Translations under genes and position numbers: made by a program
The notes under the pieces: generated by a model
Told to the model about the DNA's origin: nothing
The model's database searches: none
The model's input: only the letters and a program-made list of their open reading frames with translations
From: a gamma proteobacterium HIMB55
GTDB lineage: Bacteria; Pseudomonadota; Gammaproteobacteria; Pseudomonadales; Halieaceae
Length of the DNA: 64,000 bases
Assembly (NCBI GenBank): GCA_000227505.4
Contig: AGIF02000001.1
Coordinates: forward strand, 206,035-270,034
Direction: 5' to 3'
Shown: piece by piece, positions 20,280 to 29,383 of the stretch
How positions within the stretch are numbered: the stretch's first letter is position 1
How the letters are laid out: every line of letters starts with the position of its first letter

Positions 20280-21458
20280 TTAATCGGTTTTCGGTAGGTG
20301 CTCCAGGAAGTAGCGGATGGTGTTGCCACCCATGACCGCTCGGATTTCTTCAACGGTAAGGCCTCGATTGATAAGAGCAGAGGTTAGGTAGGCAAGGTCA
20401 CTTGCGTCGATAGGTGTGGTGACCGCACCGTCCCAGTCGGATCCTAGAGCCACAGCGTCAACGCCGAAGTTGTTAATGCCATAAGCGATGGCATCGGCGA
20501 TAGCCGCAACGTCTTCTCCGCAGACGGCTTCAGACCAGAAGCCGACGCCAATGAGTCCTCCTCGCTCGGCGATACGTGCGATCAGCGCGTCGCTGATATT
20601 TCGCTTGCGGTCACAGTGCCCTTTAAAACCTGTGTGGCTCACAATGAGCGGGCTATCGATGAGGTTTAGCACGTCATCAACCACCTGCGGTGAGGAATGC
20701 GAGACGTCAATCATGATGCCTAAGGCGTCCATTTCAAGAACCGCTTGGCGACCAAATTCGGTGAGCCCGGCGTTGGATTCGCCGTGGAGCGAGCCACCGA
20801 GTTTGTTATCAAAGAAATGCTGAAGCGACATCATTCGAAGCCCAGCATCATAGAGCCGCTGGATATTGGATAGATCACCATCAAGGGCGTGTGAGCCCTC
20901 TGTGCCCAGTAAGGTCGCAACGACTTGGCTACCTTCTTCACGGGCTTTCAGGACCTGTTTCAATTCTTCGCTGGACGTTACTACTTCAAGATCATCGCTC
21001 TCGGCGGCAAATTTGTGCAATCGTCCTGCTTGATAGACCGCTCGTGCAAATAGCGAATCTCGGGTTGCTAAAGGCCAGCGCTGCACCAAGGCAAGCAGCG
21101 TGATGGTATCGCCGGCGTCAGCGGAGTTTGAGTCGTAATTCTGGCCACTGGGGGACTTTGTGACCGTCGTCAGCATCTGCACGGCCATGTTGCCGTCGAT
21201 CATCCGCGGTAAGTCGACCTGACCGCGATCCGAGCGCTCAATAAGCGATCGATACCACAAGAGCGTATCCGCATGGAGGTCTGCAATATCTAAAGATGTG
21301 TGTAATTCGAGCGCCTCGGGAGACGGAGCTGCACCCTTATCACCTGCGACTTTGTTTTGGGCATTTTCAAGAAGACCTGGCCCCACGGTGTAGATCGCGG
21401 CGAGAAGGGCTGTCATCGCGAGTGTGGTGATGACGAGCAGCGAGCGAATGATTGCCAT
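20280..21458 (-). CDS. Membrane dipeptidase, peptidase family M19
   Basis: Zinc-dependent renal-dipeptidase-like enzyme that hydrolyses dipeptides, likely including D-residue-containing ones, outside the cytoplasm. An N-terminal hydrophobic segment (residues about 5-26) would act as a signal anchor. Metal-site motifs follow: DLHADTLLW, GTEGSHAL, LQHFFDN, VSHTGFKGHCD and ALGSDWDGA. The 392-residue length fits M19 plus the anchor. It is a single gene, divergent from the photolyase with a 61-base gap. The natural substrate is unknown. Confidence 0.9.
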   Translation of the reverse strand: MAIIRSLLVITTLAMTALLAAIYTVGPGLLENAQNKVAGDKGAAPSPEALELHTSLDIADLHADTLLWYRSLIERSDRGQVDLPRMIDGNMAVQMLTTVTKSPSGQNYDSNSADAGDTITLLALVQRWPLATRDSLFARAVYQAGRLHKFAAESDDLEVVTSSEELKQVLKAREEGSQVVATLLGTEGSHALDGDLSNIQRLYDAGLRMMSLQHFFDNKLGGSLHGESNAGLTEFGRQAVLEMDALGIMIDVSHSSPQVVDDVLNLIDSPLIVSHTGFKGHCDRKRNISDALIARIAERGGLIGVGFWSEAVCGEDVAAIADAIAYGINNFGVDAVALGSDWDGAVTTPIDASDLAYLTSALINRGLTVEEIRAVMGGNTIRYFLEHLPKTD

Positions 21459-21519
21459 GTCTAACCTTTTTCTAACTTTGTATGGCGTCTGAGTATGCCG
21501 TTAATTCGTACCCCTAGCC

Positions 21520-23046
21520 ATGAATGATGCCAAGCTAATTTTGGTCCTTGCAGACCAACTCAGTACACACCAACCAGCCCTAAAAAGTGCAGTGCCGGGA
21601 CGGGATATTGTTGTGATGGCAGAGGTGGCTGAAGAAGCTAGCTATGTCCGTCATAACCGCCACAAAATAGCCCTCCTGTTTTCTGCGATGCGCCACTTCA
21701 AGCTCGAACTTGAGGCGGAAGGATACCAAGTTGAATACCTGCCCTATGAATCGGATACGCCAAGCTTAGAGGCGGCGGTTGCCTCGGTGTTGGCGCGTGC
21801 GGAGGTCTCGGAAGTTGTGATCTGTGAGCCGGGCGAATATCGACTCCTCGAGCAGATGAAATATTTCTGGGCGAGTTCATTAGGTAAGCCTGTCAGGTTG
21901 CTCGAGGACGATCGCTTTCTTGCCTCTCACAACGATTTTGCGGACTGGGCGAAAGGCAAGAAACAGCTGCGTATGGAGTTTTTCTACCGCAAGATGCGCG
22001 AGCGTTACCAGATTCTGATGGATGCTGGCGAGCCTGCAGGCGGCAAATGGAACTACGATGCGGACAACCGTGTCGGCTGGCGTAATCAAGTTGAGATTCC
22101 ATCTCGCCCCAACATTAGTCCCGATGCAATTACGGCTGAAGTGATTGATTTGGTGAACGCACACTTTCCCGACAACCCAGGCGATCTCAGTCAATTTCGT
22201 CTCGCGGTGACACGAGTAGATGCTGAGCGTCAGTTTGATTGGTTTGTCGAGAACGCACTGGGCGACTTCGGTACTTATCAGGACGCCTTAGTCGAGGAGT
22301 CACCATGGGTGTTCCATGGACTCATTTCGATGTACCTGAATGCAGGCCTTCTCGAGCCGCTTGCGGTTTGTGAGCGAGCAGAGCGCGCGTGGCGTGAGGG
22401 TAAGTGTTCACTATCAGCGGCCGAGGGTTTTATTCGTCAGGTATTGGGATGGCGTGAGTATATCCGAGGCATCTATTGGCTTTTGATGCCCGAATACAAA
22501 ACACGTAATACGCTGGGTGCAGCGCGACCGTTGCCAAATTATTTTTGGGATGCCAAAACCGATATGCGCTGCTTGGGTCGAGCAATCGAGCAGTCGCTCG
22601 ATCATGGTTACGCCCACCATATTCAACGACTCATGGTAATCGGTAACTTTGCATTACTCGCGGGCTTGGATGTTATGGAGGTCTGTGATTGGTATTTAGC
22701 GGTCTACGTGGATGCCTATGAGTGGGTTGAGCTGCCGAATACCTTAGGCATGGCGCTTTACGGCGACAATGCGGTTATTGCTAGCAAGCCGTATGCGGCC
22801 AGCGGTAAATACATTCAAAAGCAGGGCAACCACTGTCAGCAGTGTCGCTATAAGCCAACCAAAGTTACAGGTCCTGATGCCTGCCCGTTTAACAGCCTTT
22901 ATTGGCGTTTTATCGATAAGCACATCGATAAATTCGGAAACAATCCGCGTATGGGCTTGGTGGTCGCAAATTGGCGCAAGCGCGATCCCGACGAGCGCGA
23001 GGTCATCGTGGATTGGGCCGACAAGATGATAGAGGATTGGACCTAG
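21520..23046 (+). CDS. Iron-sulfur photolyase/cryptochrome (FeS-BCP / PhrB-like)
   Basis: Belongs to the bacterial (6-4) photolyase/cryptochrome group that carries a [4Fe-4S] cluster in addition to FAD. The 508-residue protein has the family motifs FIRQVLGWREYIRG, HHIQRLMVIGNF and DAYEWVELPNTLGM. Four cysteines (C351, C439, C442, C455) sit at the positions and spacing I recall for the cluster ligands of Agrobacterium PhrB. It probably repairs (6-4) photoproducts with light. No clear ribosome binding site precedes the ATG at 21520. It is convergent with the DASH cryptochrome and DUF2256 genes, making a light-response cluster. Confidence 0.9.
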   Translation: MNDAKLILVLADQLSTHQPALKSAVPGRDIVVMAEVAEEASYVRHNRHKIALLFSAMRHFKLELEAEGYQVEYLPYESDTPSLEAAVASVLARAEVSEVVICEPGEYRLLEQMKYFWASSLGKPVRLLEDDRFLASHNDFADWAKGKKQLRMEFFYRKMRERYQILMDAGEPAGGKWNYDADNRVGWRNQVEIPSRPNISPDAITAEVIDLVNAHFPDNPGDLSQFRLAVTRVDAERQFDWFVENALGDFGTYQDALVEESPWVFHGLISMYLNAGLLEPLAVCERAERAWREGKCSLSAAEGFIRQVLGWREYIRGIYWLLMPEYKTRNTLGAARPLPNYFWDAKTDMRCLGRAIEQSLDHGYAHHIQRLMVIGNFALLAGLDVMEVCDWYLAVYVDAYEWVELPNTLGMALYGDNAVIASKPYAASGKYIQKQGNHCQQCRYKPTKVTGPDACPFNSLYWRFIDKHIDKFGNNPRMGLVVANWRKRDPDEREVIVDWADKMIEDWT

Positions 23047-23162
23047 TCTGCGACATATTGATTCAGCCACGTAGGGAGGATGTTCGTGACTCTGACAGAG
23101 AGAGACTTTTCGTTACTGCATTGAATTGGCTGGCAAGGTCTGCACGCCTATGGCGTCGTGAA

Positions 23163-23315
23163 TTAGCCGCCTTTTTGCTTCAACGTGTAACGCCTCCCCG
23201 AGCATCGCTTCGAGCAATATACCACTGACTCCCAGTTGAGCTTCCATTTGGCGCGCCAAGTAAAAGGACGGTCGCAGACCGGGCAGACTTTCGTGGGAAG
23301 GTCAGACTTTTTCAT
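23163..23315 (-). CDS. DUF2256 zinc-ribbon-like small protein
   Basis: 50-residue protein with paired cysteines CPVCDRPF and YCSKRC, a treble-clef or zinc-ribbon arrangement typical of DUF2256. The ATG at 23315 (MKKSDLPTKVCPVC) overlaps the 3' end of the cryptochrome gene by 14 bases in another frame, suggesting translational coupling. DUF2256 genes are often found beside photolyase or cryptochrome-DASH genes. The function is unknown; metal binding is inferred. A longer start at 23348 is possible but less like the family. Confidence 0.85.
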   Translation of the reverse strand: MKKSDLPTKVCPVCDRPFTWRAKWKLNWESVVYCSKRCSGRRYTLKQKGG

Positions 23316-24606
23316 CTTCGATAGGCCAGTCCGCTGCGTCGGTGACAAAGTCGGGCTGAAGCGGTCTCACCCCACCCCATTTTGCGACGAAAATGCCACT
23401 CGGGTCATGCTCAGCAGTTTGCTTACCGAGATTGAAGTGGCGGCCACCCCGAGGGTCACTGCCAACACCCGCAATGTATTGCCAGTTGCCGTAGTTACTG
23501 CCCACGTCGTAGTCGATCAAATGCTTCTCAAAGAAGGCTGCGCCGAACCGCCAGTCGCCGTCGAGCTCGTTGATCAGACAGCTAGCGGCGATCTGACGAC
23601 CACGATTACTCATCCAGCCTGTCGCGACTAACTGGCGCATAAGCGCATTTACAATCGGATAGTTAGTGTCGCCTGCGCACCAGCGCGCGAAGTTACGGGG
23701 CTCAAAGGTCGAGCGGCGCGGTTTGCCTGTTTTGCCTGCGAGCATAAACATCGACTTACCATCGACCTCAGCTCGCCAGTAAAAGAACTCGCGCCACAGT
23801 AATTCAAAGAACAGCCAGTAAGTGGACTCGTTGCTCACTCGCTGCTTTTCAAAATCGAAAATACAGTGAGCTACCTCTCGCACCGATAAAGTACCGTTGG
23901 CGAGCCAGGGTGAGAATGTGCTCGAGCCGTCAAAACCGTCTAAGCAGTTTCGGGTTTGCTTGTACTCGGTAATCGACTCGTCATCCCAAATAAACTGCTT
24001 TAACCGCCTGAGCCCTGCGCGGCGCCCGCCGGGAATTGGCAGTCCGGGATGGGGTTTATTCATTGACGGCGGAACCTCATCGAACTGTGCTGAGGGGGGG
24101 GGTGGTAGTCGTTCCGGCGCCGCCCTCGGGCCGCGAACGTTTAATTTCTCTGCTTTGCGTCGAAACGGTGAGAAGACCTTCGGAAAATCCTCGAGCTCCA
24201 TAGGTAGGTCGGTCTCGGTGAACAGGCTGTTTCCGCGATGAATTTGAATTGGGATGGGCAGCTTTCCTGCAAGATAGGACAGGGACTGCTTTTCTTCCCA
24301 GCCGGGATGGTCGCTAACGCTGATTTCGGTAATGCCGTAGCGCTCAACCAAATGAGGAATTACGAGCTCAGGAGACCCTTCAAGAACGAGAAGATCCTGT
24401 CCCAAATCCTGTAGATCCCGCTTTAACTCAATGAGTGATTCTCGTAAAAATCGGTCCCGCTGGTCGCCAATGCCGGTCAAATTGCACCAAGGTTTGGGCT
24501 TCGGCATCAGGTAAAGACACAACAAGGACTCCGCTGCGGCATGACTTGCCAGCGCAGGATTGTCGTTGAGTCGTAGATCGGTTCTGAACCAGTGAAGGTG
24601 ACGCAT
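23302..24606 (-). CDS. DASH-type cryptochrome/photolyase
   Basis: FAD and folate-binding photolyase-family protein. DASH members repair cyclobutane dimers, mainly in single-stranded DNA, and may also signal. Features are the N-terminal antenna Rossmann domain (residues 1 to about 130, LHWFRTDLRLNDNPAL) and the FAD domain with STFSPWLANGTLS, WLFFELLWREFF, GWMSNRGRQIAAS and DYDVGSNYGNWQY. The last motifs are distinctive for DASH. The 434-residue length is normal. A perfect 10-bp inverted repeat directly upstream places the Shine-Dalgarno AGAGG inside its 3' arm. The 3' end overlaps the DUF2256 gene. Confidence 0.92.
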   Translation of the reverse strand: MRHLHWFRTDLRLNDNPALASHAAAESLLCLYLMPKPKPWCNLTGIGDQRDRFLRESLIELKRDLQDLGQDLLVLEGSPELVIPHLVERYGITEISVSDHPGWEEKQSLSYLAGKLPIPIQIHRGNSLFTETDLPMELEDFPKVFSPFRRKAEKLNVRGPRAAPERLPPPPSAQFDEVPPSMNKPHPGLPIPGGRRAGLRRLKQFIWDDESITEYKQTRNCLDGFDGSSTFSPWLANGTLSVREVAHCIFDFEKQRVSNESTYWLFFELLWREFFYWRAEVDGKSMFMLAGKTGKPRRSTFEPRNFARWCAGDTNYPIVNALMRQLVATGWMSNRGRQIAASCLINELDGDWRFGAAFFEKHLIDYDVGSNYGNWQYIAGVGSDPRGGRHFNLGKQTAEHDPSGIFVAKWGGVRPLQPDFVTDAADWPIEDEKV

Positions 24607-24612
24607 TGATGG

Positions 24613-24646
24613 GGCCTCTTGTGAGCGACGTACTTTACAAGAGGCC
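24613..24646 (-). promoter_or_regulatory. SD-sequestering hairpin upstream of the DASH cryptochrome
   Basis: On the minus strand, arm GGCCTCTTGT (24646-24637) pairs perfectly over 10 bp with ACAAGAGGCC (24622-24613) around a 14-base loop. The 3' arm contains AGAGG, eight bases before the ATG at 24606. Folding would hide the ribosome binding site. The same repeat could alternatively be a DNA operator. Confidence 0.65.
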
Positions 24647-24766
24647 GCGTGGCGGATGAGGGCTTGGCCTGAACTTCAAGTCGGACGCAGGTTCGACGAA
24701 TATTCGTGCTACTTTTTGCTTTTTAGACCGGGTGGAGTCTATTCTCACGGGCCCTGATTTTTCAAA

Positions 24767-24843
24767 GTCACTCAAACGAATGGTCACTTAAACGAACAGT
24801 CACTTGAAAAAGTCATCTAAACAAACAGTCTCTCAAACAATAA
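24767..24843 (+). repeat. Five imperfect ~16-bp tandem repeats upstream of the old yellow enzyme
   Basis: Units begin at 24767, 24783, 24799 (13 bases), 24812 and 24828. The consensus is close to GTCACTCAAACGAACA, with GTC and AAAC most conserved. The array ends 13 bases before the start codon of the oxidoreductase gene. It looks like an iterated binding site or a leader repeat. Confidence 0.7.
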
Positions 24844-24856
24844 GCAGGTTCTTTTA

Positions 24857-25966
24857 ATGAGTACGAATGACACCCTTTTGAGTCCGATAAATATCGGCGG
24901 TCTGGAATTGAACAACCGCGTTGTGATGGCGCCGATGACCCGCAATCAGTCGCCCGAGAATATCCCGACCGACGCTAACGTGGAGTACTACCGAAAGCGT
25001 GCAGCAGGGGGTGTTGGCCTCATCGTGACTGAAGGCACCTGTGTTGATCACATTGCCGCCAGTGGCTACCCCGGTGTTCCCTACATCTATGGTGATGATC
25101 GCTTGGCGGGTTGGAAGCGCGTTGTCGACGCGGTCCATGCCGAAGGTGGGAAGATTGCGCCCCAGCTATGGCACGTGGGTGGCATGCGCAAAAAGGGCGC
25201 GCTTCCTGAGGGTGATGTTGATGGTTATGCGCCATCCGGTATGAACGTACCTGGGAAGGTGAATCGACACGTGATGTCTGCCGCTGATATTGACGATGTC
25301 ATTGGCGCTTTTGCAAAGGGTGCACGAGACTCCAAAGCGGTTGGATTCGATGCCGTTGAGATCCACGGTGCACACGGCTATTTGCTGGACCAGTTCTTCT
25401 GGGAAGGCACAAACCAGCGTGATGATGCTTACGGTGGATCAATGGCGAATCGCGGTAACTTTGTTGCTGAAATCGTCGCTGCCTGTCGTGCTGAAGTGGG
25501 TCCTGACTTCCCGATCATCCTTCGTTGGTCTCAGTGGAAGCAGCAGGACTACACGGCGAGGTTGGCAACAACAGAAGCTGCTCTAGCCGATTTCCTCGAG
25601 CCGCTGGTTGATGCCGGTGTGGATATTTTCCACTGCAGTCAGCGACGCTTCTGGGAGCCAGAGTTCGAGGGCAGTGACTTGAACTTAGCGGGTTGGGTTA
25701 AGAAGCTCACTGGCAAGCCCACCATTACTGTGGGAAGTGTCAGTCTAGACGCGGACTTTATCCCTGATCCGGGCGAAGTGGGTTTCAAGGCAGCGAAGCC
25801 TGCATCGCTCGATAAGCTGAATGAAATGCTGGATCGCGGTGATTTCGATCTTGTGGCGGTTGGACGTGCACTGATTGCGAATCCCGACTGGGTCAGGGTC
25901 GTTGAGCAGGGCAATCTGGATCGTCTGGTAGCGTTTGAAAAACCCATGCTCATGACATTGGATTGA
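24857..25966 (+). CDS. NADH:flavin oxidoreductase (old yellow enzyme family)
   Basis: FMN-dependent ene-reductase of the OYE family, likely NAD(P)H-dependent reduction of activated alkenes. Seen in the 369 residues: N-terminal LNNRVVMAPMTRNQ, WHVGGMRKKG, the substrate-anion pair in EIHGAHGYLLDQF, YGGSMANR and the phosphate-binding VGRALIANPDW. Preceded by AGCAGG and the tandem repeat array. It is divergent from the DASH cryptochrome. The physiological substrate is unknown. Confidence 0.9.
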   Translation: MSTNDTLLSPINIGGLELNNRVVMAPMTRNQSPENIPTDANVEYYRKRAAGGVGLIVTEGTCVDHIAASGYPGVPYIYGDDRLAGWKRVVDAVHAEGGKIAPQLWHVGGMRKKGALPEGDVDGYAPSGMNVPGKVNRHVMSAADIDDVIGAFAKGARDSKAVGFDAVEIHGAHGYLLDQFFWEGTNQRDDAYGGSMANRGNFVAEIVAACRAEVGPDFPIILRWSQWKQQDYTARLATTEAALADFLEPLVDAGVDIFHCSQRRFWEPEFEGSDLNLAGWVKKLTGKPTITVGSVSLDADFIPDPGEVGFKAAKPASLDKLNEMLDRGDFDLVAVGRALIANPDWVRVVEQGNLDRLVAFEKPMLMTLD

Positions 25967-26050
25967 GTCTTCCAGCGGTCTAAAACTGCAAATGCATCGT
26001 TTTTATCGGCGCGCTTTTACCTCCATGAGGTTAGTCGCAAACAAGTAAGT

Positions 26051-26073
26051 TGTGATGTCATAAAAGCGTCACA
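26051..26073. promoter_or_regulatory. Inverted repeat upstream of the TonB receptor
   Basis: TGTGATG (26051-26057) and CGTCACA (26067-26073) form a near-perfect inverted repeat with a nine-base spacer, about 80 bases before the receptor start. The spacing is not that of a CRP site. A dimeric regulator is possible. Confidence 0.35.
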
Positions 26074-26151
26074 TTCGTTTCATGTAATGGTCATTGCATA
26101 GCGGTACCGTGCACGCGGCTCAAATCTATTTCCCAACCCAGGAGAACACTG

Positions 26152-29100
26152 ATGTTTGCTCGAGGAATCAAAACGTCGCGGAAGTTACTCGCGTCAGCGA
26201 TTGCTGTTGGCGCTACTTCTGCTTTGGTGGCGACGCCCACTACCCTTGCTCAGGAAACCACCGCTGAAGTCCGCGGTGTGGTAATCGATACATCCGGCGC
26301 ACCGCTTGAGGGCGCGACCATTGTTGTTACTAGTAAAGCAACAGGTATTTCAAAAACGGTTGAAGCAAACGCAAACGGTGGCTACTCGGTGCGTGGCTTA
26401 CCTGCGGGTGTTGTTTACGATGTCGAAGTCAGGGCCGATGGGCTCCAAAAATCGATGACCAAAGGTGTTTCCTTAGCGGTCGGTCAGTCGGCGGTCCTCA
26501 ACTACAATCTATCTGCGATGGAAGAAGTGATCGTCACCGGCACAAAGGTTGTGATGGCAGAGACGGCGGTAGGACCTAACGCAATTTTTGACATTGCGAC
26601 GCTTCAGGATAGCCCTGCGATTAACCGCAATATCAACGACATCATCCAGCAGGATCCTCGCCTCTTCGTAGATCAATCGCGCGGCAGTGTTGATGCGGTG
26701 CAATGTAACGGTGCGAACCCACGCTACAACAGCCTTACGGTTGACGGCGTGCGATTGAACGATGGCTTTGGTCTAAATTCAAACGGTTACCCAACTCAGC
26801 GTATGCCATTCCCCTACGATGCTATTTCTAGCGTTGCGGTTGAGATGGCGCCTATGAGCGTGGTCTACGGTGGCTTCTCGGCGTGTAACATCAACGCGGT
26901 GACCAAGACTGGTCGCAATGACATCTACGGCTCAGCATTTTTTGACTACGGCTCAGATGAGCTGCGTGGCGACAAGCTCGAGGGCGACAACATTGCCCAG
27001 CAGGACTACTCCGAGACACGTTACGGTTTTGAGCTGGGCGGTGCACTCATCGAAGACAAGCTGTTCTTCTACGGTGCCTACGAAAAGTACGAAGGTGCCG
27101 ACCTTAACAACCGTGGCGCGATTGGCTCGGGTGCGGTGAACGAAGTGCCCGTGACACAGGCCGAGCTCGATCGTATCGCGCAGATTGCCCGTGACGTCTA
27201 CGGCTATGAGCCGGGTCGCACAGCGTCAGAAGCGTTTGATTTTGACGATGAGAAATACCTCATCAAGCTCGACTGGTACGCATCTGACACGCAGCGTCTG
27301 TCGATGACATACATGTATAACGACTCGTTCAACTTCACGCCATCGGACGGTGACCTTGATGAGTTTGAGTTCGATAAGCACTTTTACAAGCGTGGTGCCG
27401 AGCTCACAACCTATAACATCAACTGGTACGCGGACTGGAGCGAGAACTTCTCAACAGAGGTTCGATACTCGTACAACGAAGTCGATTTCCTGCAGGCCTC
27501 AGTGTCTGGTCTCGATTTCGGTGAGTTCCGCATCGAGCTCGACGAGGTGGATGTCTACCTCGGTCAGGACGATAGCCGTCAAGCGAATGATCTTGACTGG
27601 GAAGTTGAGCAGCTTGTAGCTCGCGGTACTTACATCTGGGGTGATCACTCGATTACCTTCGGTTACGAGCGTGATTCCTCAGACATCTTCAACTTGTTCT
27701 ACCAGCACGTTGATACGGAAATACGCTTCGATGGCATCGACAATTTCGAGCAAGGTAACGCAGCGCGTATTTACTATGGCAATGCAATTACTAACAACGA
27801 AATGGATGCGGCGGTTGAATGGGGCTACACCATCAACACGGCCTACATCGAAGACGAGTGGCAGGTCACGCCAGACTTTCGCCTGACCTACGGTTTGCGC
27901 TACGACTATTATGAGTCAGGTGATAAGCCCGCACTTAATCCCGATTTTGCGGCAGACTATGGTTTCCCCAACACGGCAACGCTTGATGGTCTAGATTTGT
28001 TGATGCCACGAATTGGCTTCACATACGACCTGAATGACAGCATGACACTGAGCGGTGGTGTGGGTCTCTTCTCTGGTGGCAATCCAAACGTTTGGTATTC
28101 AAATGTGTTCTCAAACACCAATACTACGGCGGTGCAGACGCAAATTCGTGGTGTGAACCTCTTTGAACAGACCTACGAGCTTTGTGAGTCTGGTGTGCCC
28201 GTTTGTGGTCCCGGTTACGGTGTGCCCTCGCAGCAGGTCGCTCAGGTCGCGGCAGGCGATGGCAGCAACTTCGAAATTGTCTATCTCGACCCTGATTTCG
28301 AGGCACCTTCTGAGTGGAAATACGCTTTGGGTCTGACCTGGGAGACGGACTCTGGTTACTTGATCACTGCGGACGCGCAAATCACGCGTGGCAAGGACAC
28401 AGCTATTTATAAGCATGGCGACCTGGAGCAAGTGGGTATCAACGACTTTGGTAACGGTTACCCCGACTACGACAGTGTTCGTTTGTCGTCGTTTGTCTTA
28501 ACAAACAGCGGTGTGGGTAACGAGTCAGAGTCTTTCGCAGTCAGCGTGTTTAAGAACTTCGAAAATGGACTTGATATGCGCGTTGGTTACGCGTGGGTTG
28601 ATTCGAAGGATGTGAACCCTATGACCTCATCGGTCGCGTTCTCTAACTACGTTAATCGTGCGTTCTACGACCCAGAGGAAGAAGTGCTCTCTACGTCTAA
28701 CTACAACGTGGAGCACCGAGTGACTGCAGTGCTGAACTACAACGTAAACCTCTTTGGTAGCTACAACACGCGTTTCTCGCTCTTCGGTCAGTCAAGCTCA
28801 GGCACACCATATAGCCTCACGCTTGGCGGCTTCGAGGGTACGGGCCTTGCCTACGGGTTCACGCCTTACCTCGACTTCCTTGAGCACGTACTGGTTGAGC
28901 CGGGTACACGTAACAACCGCAGGGGCAGTTCGTGGACTAAGGCAGACCTTCGTATCTCGCAGGAACTGCCTGGCCTAAACGAGGAGCACAGCGCTCGAGC
29001 TTTCGTTGTTATCGACAACTTCACCAATCTTTTGAACGACGATTGGGGTGTGCTCTACAAGCCTAACTTCCCATACGGTGTGACTCAGGAAGACCTCGAT

Positions 29101-29175
29101 GCGGGTCGTGCTGAGTCGCGCATCGGCGGTGCGTCGCTCTGGGAGATCCGAGTGGGTTTCAGCTACAACTTCTAA
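26152..29175 (+). CDS. TonB-dependent receptor with N-terminal carboxypeptidase-regulatory-like domain
   Basis: Outer-membrane active-transport receptor. It has a signal peptide (residues 1 to about 34, cleavage near TLAQ-ETT) and a CarboxypepD_reg/CNA-B-like beta domain from about 38 to 120 (VVIDTSGAPLEGATIVV). A TonB-box/plug entry MEEVIVTGTK begins near 122. The plug and a long 22-strand barrel follow, rich in aromatic/acidic strands, ending in the C-terminal phenylalanine of FSYNF. At 1007 residues it resembles Oar-like receptors thought to take up large or proteinaceous substrates. An AGGAG lies before the ATG, and a strong terminator follows. The substrate is unknown. Confidence 0.92.
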   Translation: MFARGIKTSRKLLASAIAVGATSALVATPTTLAQETTAEVRGVVIDTSGAPLEGATIVVTSKATGISKTVEANANGGYSVRGLPAGVVYDVEVRADGLQKSMTKGVSLAVGQSAVLNYNLSAMEEVIVTGTKVVMAETAVGPNAIFDIATLQDSPAINRNINDIIQQDPRLFVDQSRGSVDAVQCNGANPRYNSLTVDGVRLNDGFGLNSNGYPTQRMPFPYDAISSVAVEMAPMSVVYGGFSACNINAVTKTGRNDIYGSAFFDYGSDELRGDKLEGDNIAQQDYSETRYGFELGGALIEDKLFFYGAYEKYEGADLNNRGAIGSGAVNEVPVTQAELDRIAQIARDVYGYEPGRTASEAFDFDDEKYLIKLDWYASDTQRLSMTYMYNDSFNFTPSDGDLDEFEFDKHFYKRGAELTTYNINWYADWSENFSTEVRYSYNEVDFLQASVSGLDFGEFRIELDEVDVYLGQDDSRQANDLDWEVEQLVARGTYIWGDHSITFGYERDSSDIFNLFYQHVDTEIRFDGIDNFEQGNAARIYYGNAITNNEMDAAVEWGYTINTAYIEDEWQVTPDFRLTYGLRYDYYESGDKPALNPDFAADYGFPNTATLDGLDLLMPRIGFTYDLNDSMTLSGGVGLFSGGNPNVWYSNVFSNTNTTAVQTQIRGVNLFEQTYELCESGVPVCGPGYGVPSQQVAQVAAGDGSNFEIVYLDPDFEAPSEWKYALGLTWETDSGYLITADAQITRGKDTAIYKHGDLEQVGINDFGNGYPDYDSVRLSSFVLTNSGVGNESESFAVSVFKNFENGLDMRVGYAWVDSKDVNPMTSSVAFSNYVNRAFYDPEEEVLSTSNYNVEHRVTAVLNYNVNLFGSYNTRFSLFGQSSSGTPYSLTLGGFEGTGLAYGFTPYLDFLEHVLVEPGTRNNRRGSSWTKADLRISQELPGLNEEHSARAFVVIDNFTNLLNDDWGVLYKPNFPYGVTQEDLDAGRAESRIGGASLWEIRVGFSYNF

Positions 29176-29193
29176 GCACAACTATCTACTCGG

Positions 29194-29219
29194 AAAGGCG
29201 CCTTTGGGCGCCTTTTTTT
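29194..29219 (+). terminator. Intrinsic terminator after the TonB receptor
   Basis: Nine-base perfect stem AAAGGCGCC / GGCGCCTTT (29194-29202 with 29207-29215), TTTG loop and trailing T's. Confidence 0.93.
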
Positions 29220-29313
29220 GTGCCTCACTCTTTGATTCATCCTTAAAATATTCTTATTAGTTATATTTAATAACTTATGTATTCATAAAGATAAAAACTA
29301 ACAGATATTATTT

Positions 29314-29383
29314 GTTACCTTTTGTGAGTTTATAGGTAACATAACGTTCGAAAACCGCTTCATTAAAGGATTTTGGAGGTAAC
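29314..29383 (+). promoter_or_regulatory. Candidate alternative-pairing leader for the 33-codon ORF
   Basis: GTTACC at 29314-29319 can pair with GGTAAC at 29335-29340 (7 bp with the flanking A) or with GGTAAC at 29378-29383, which overlaps the GGAGG ribosome binding site. The two pairings exclude each other, as in attenuators. This is purely a pairing observation. Confidence 0.3.

Noticed and set aside
26051-26073. CRP binding site
   Set aside because: The half-sites TGTGA and TCACA are separated by 13 bases, not the six required for CRP, so it is listed only as a generic inverted repeat.
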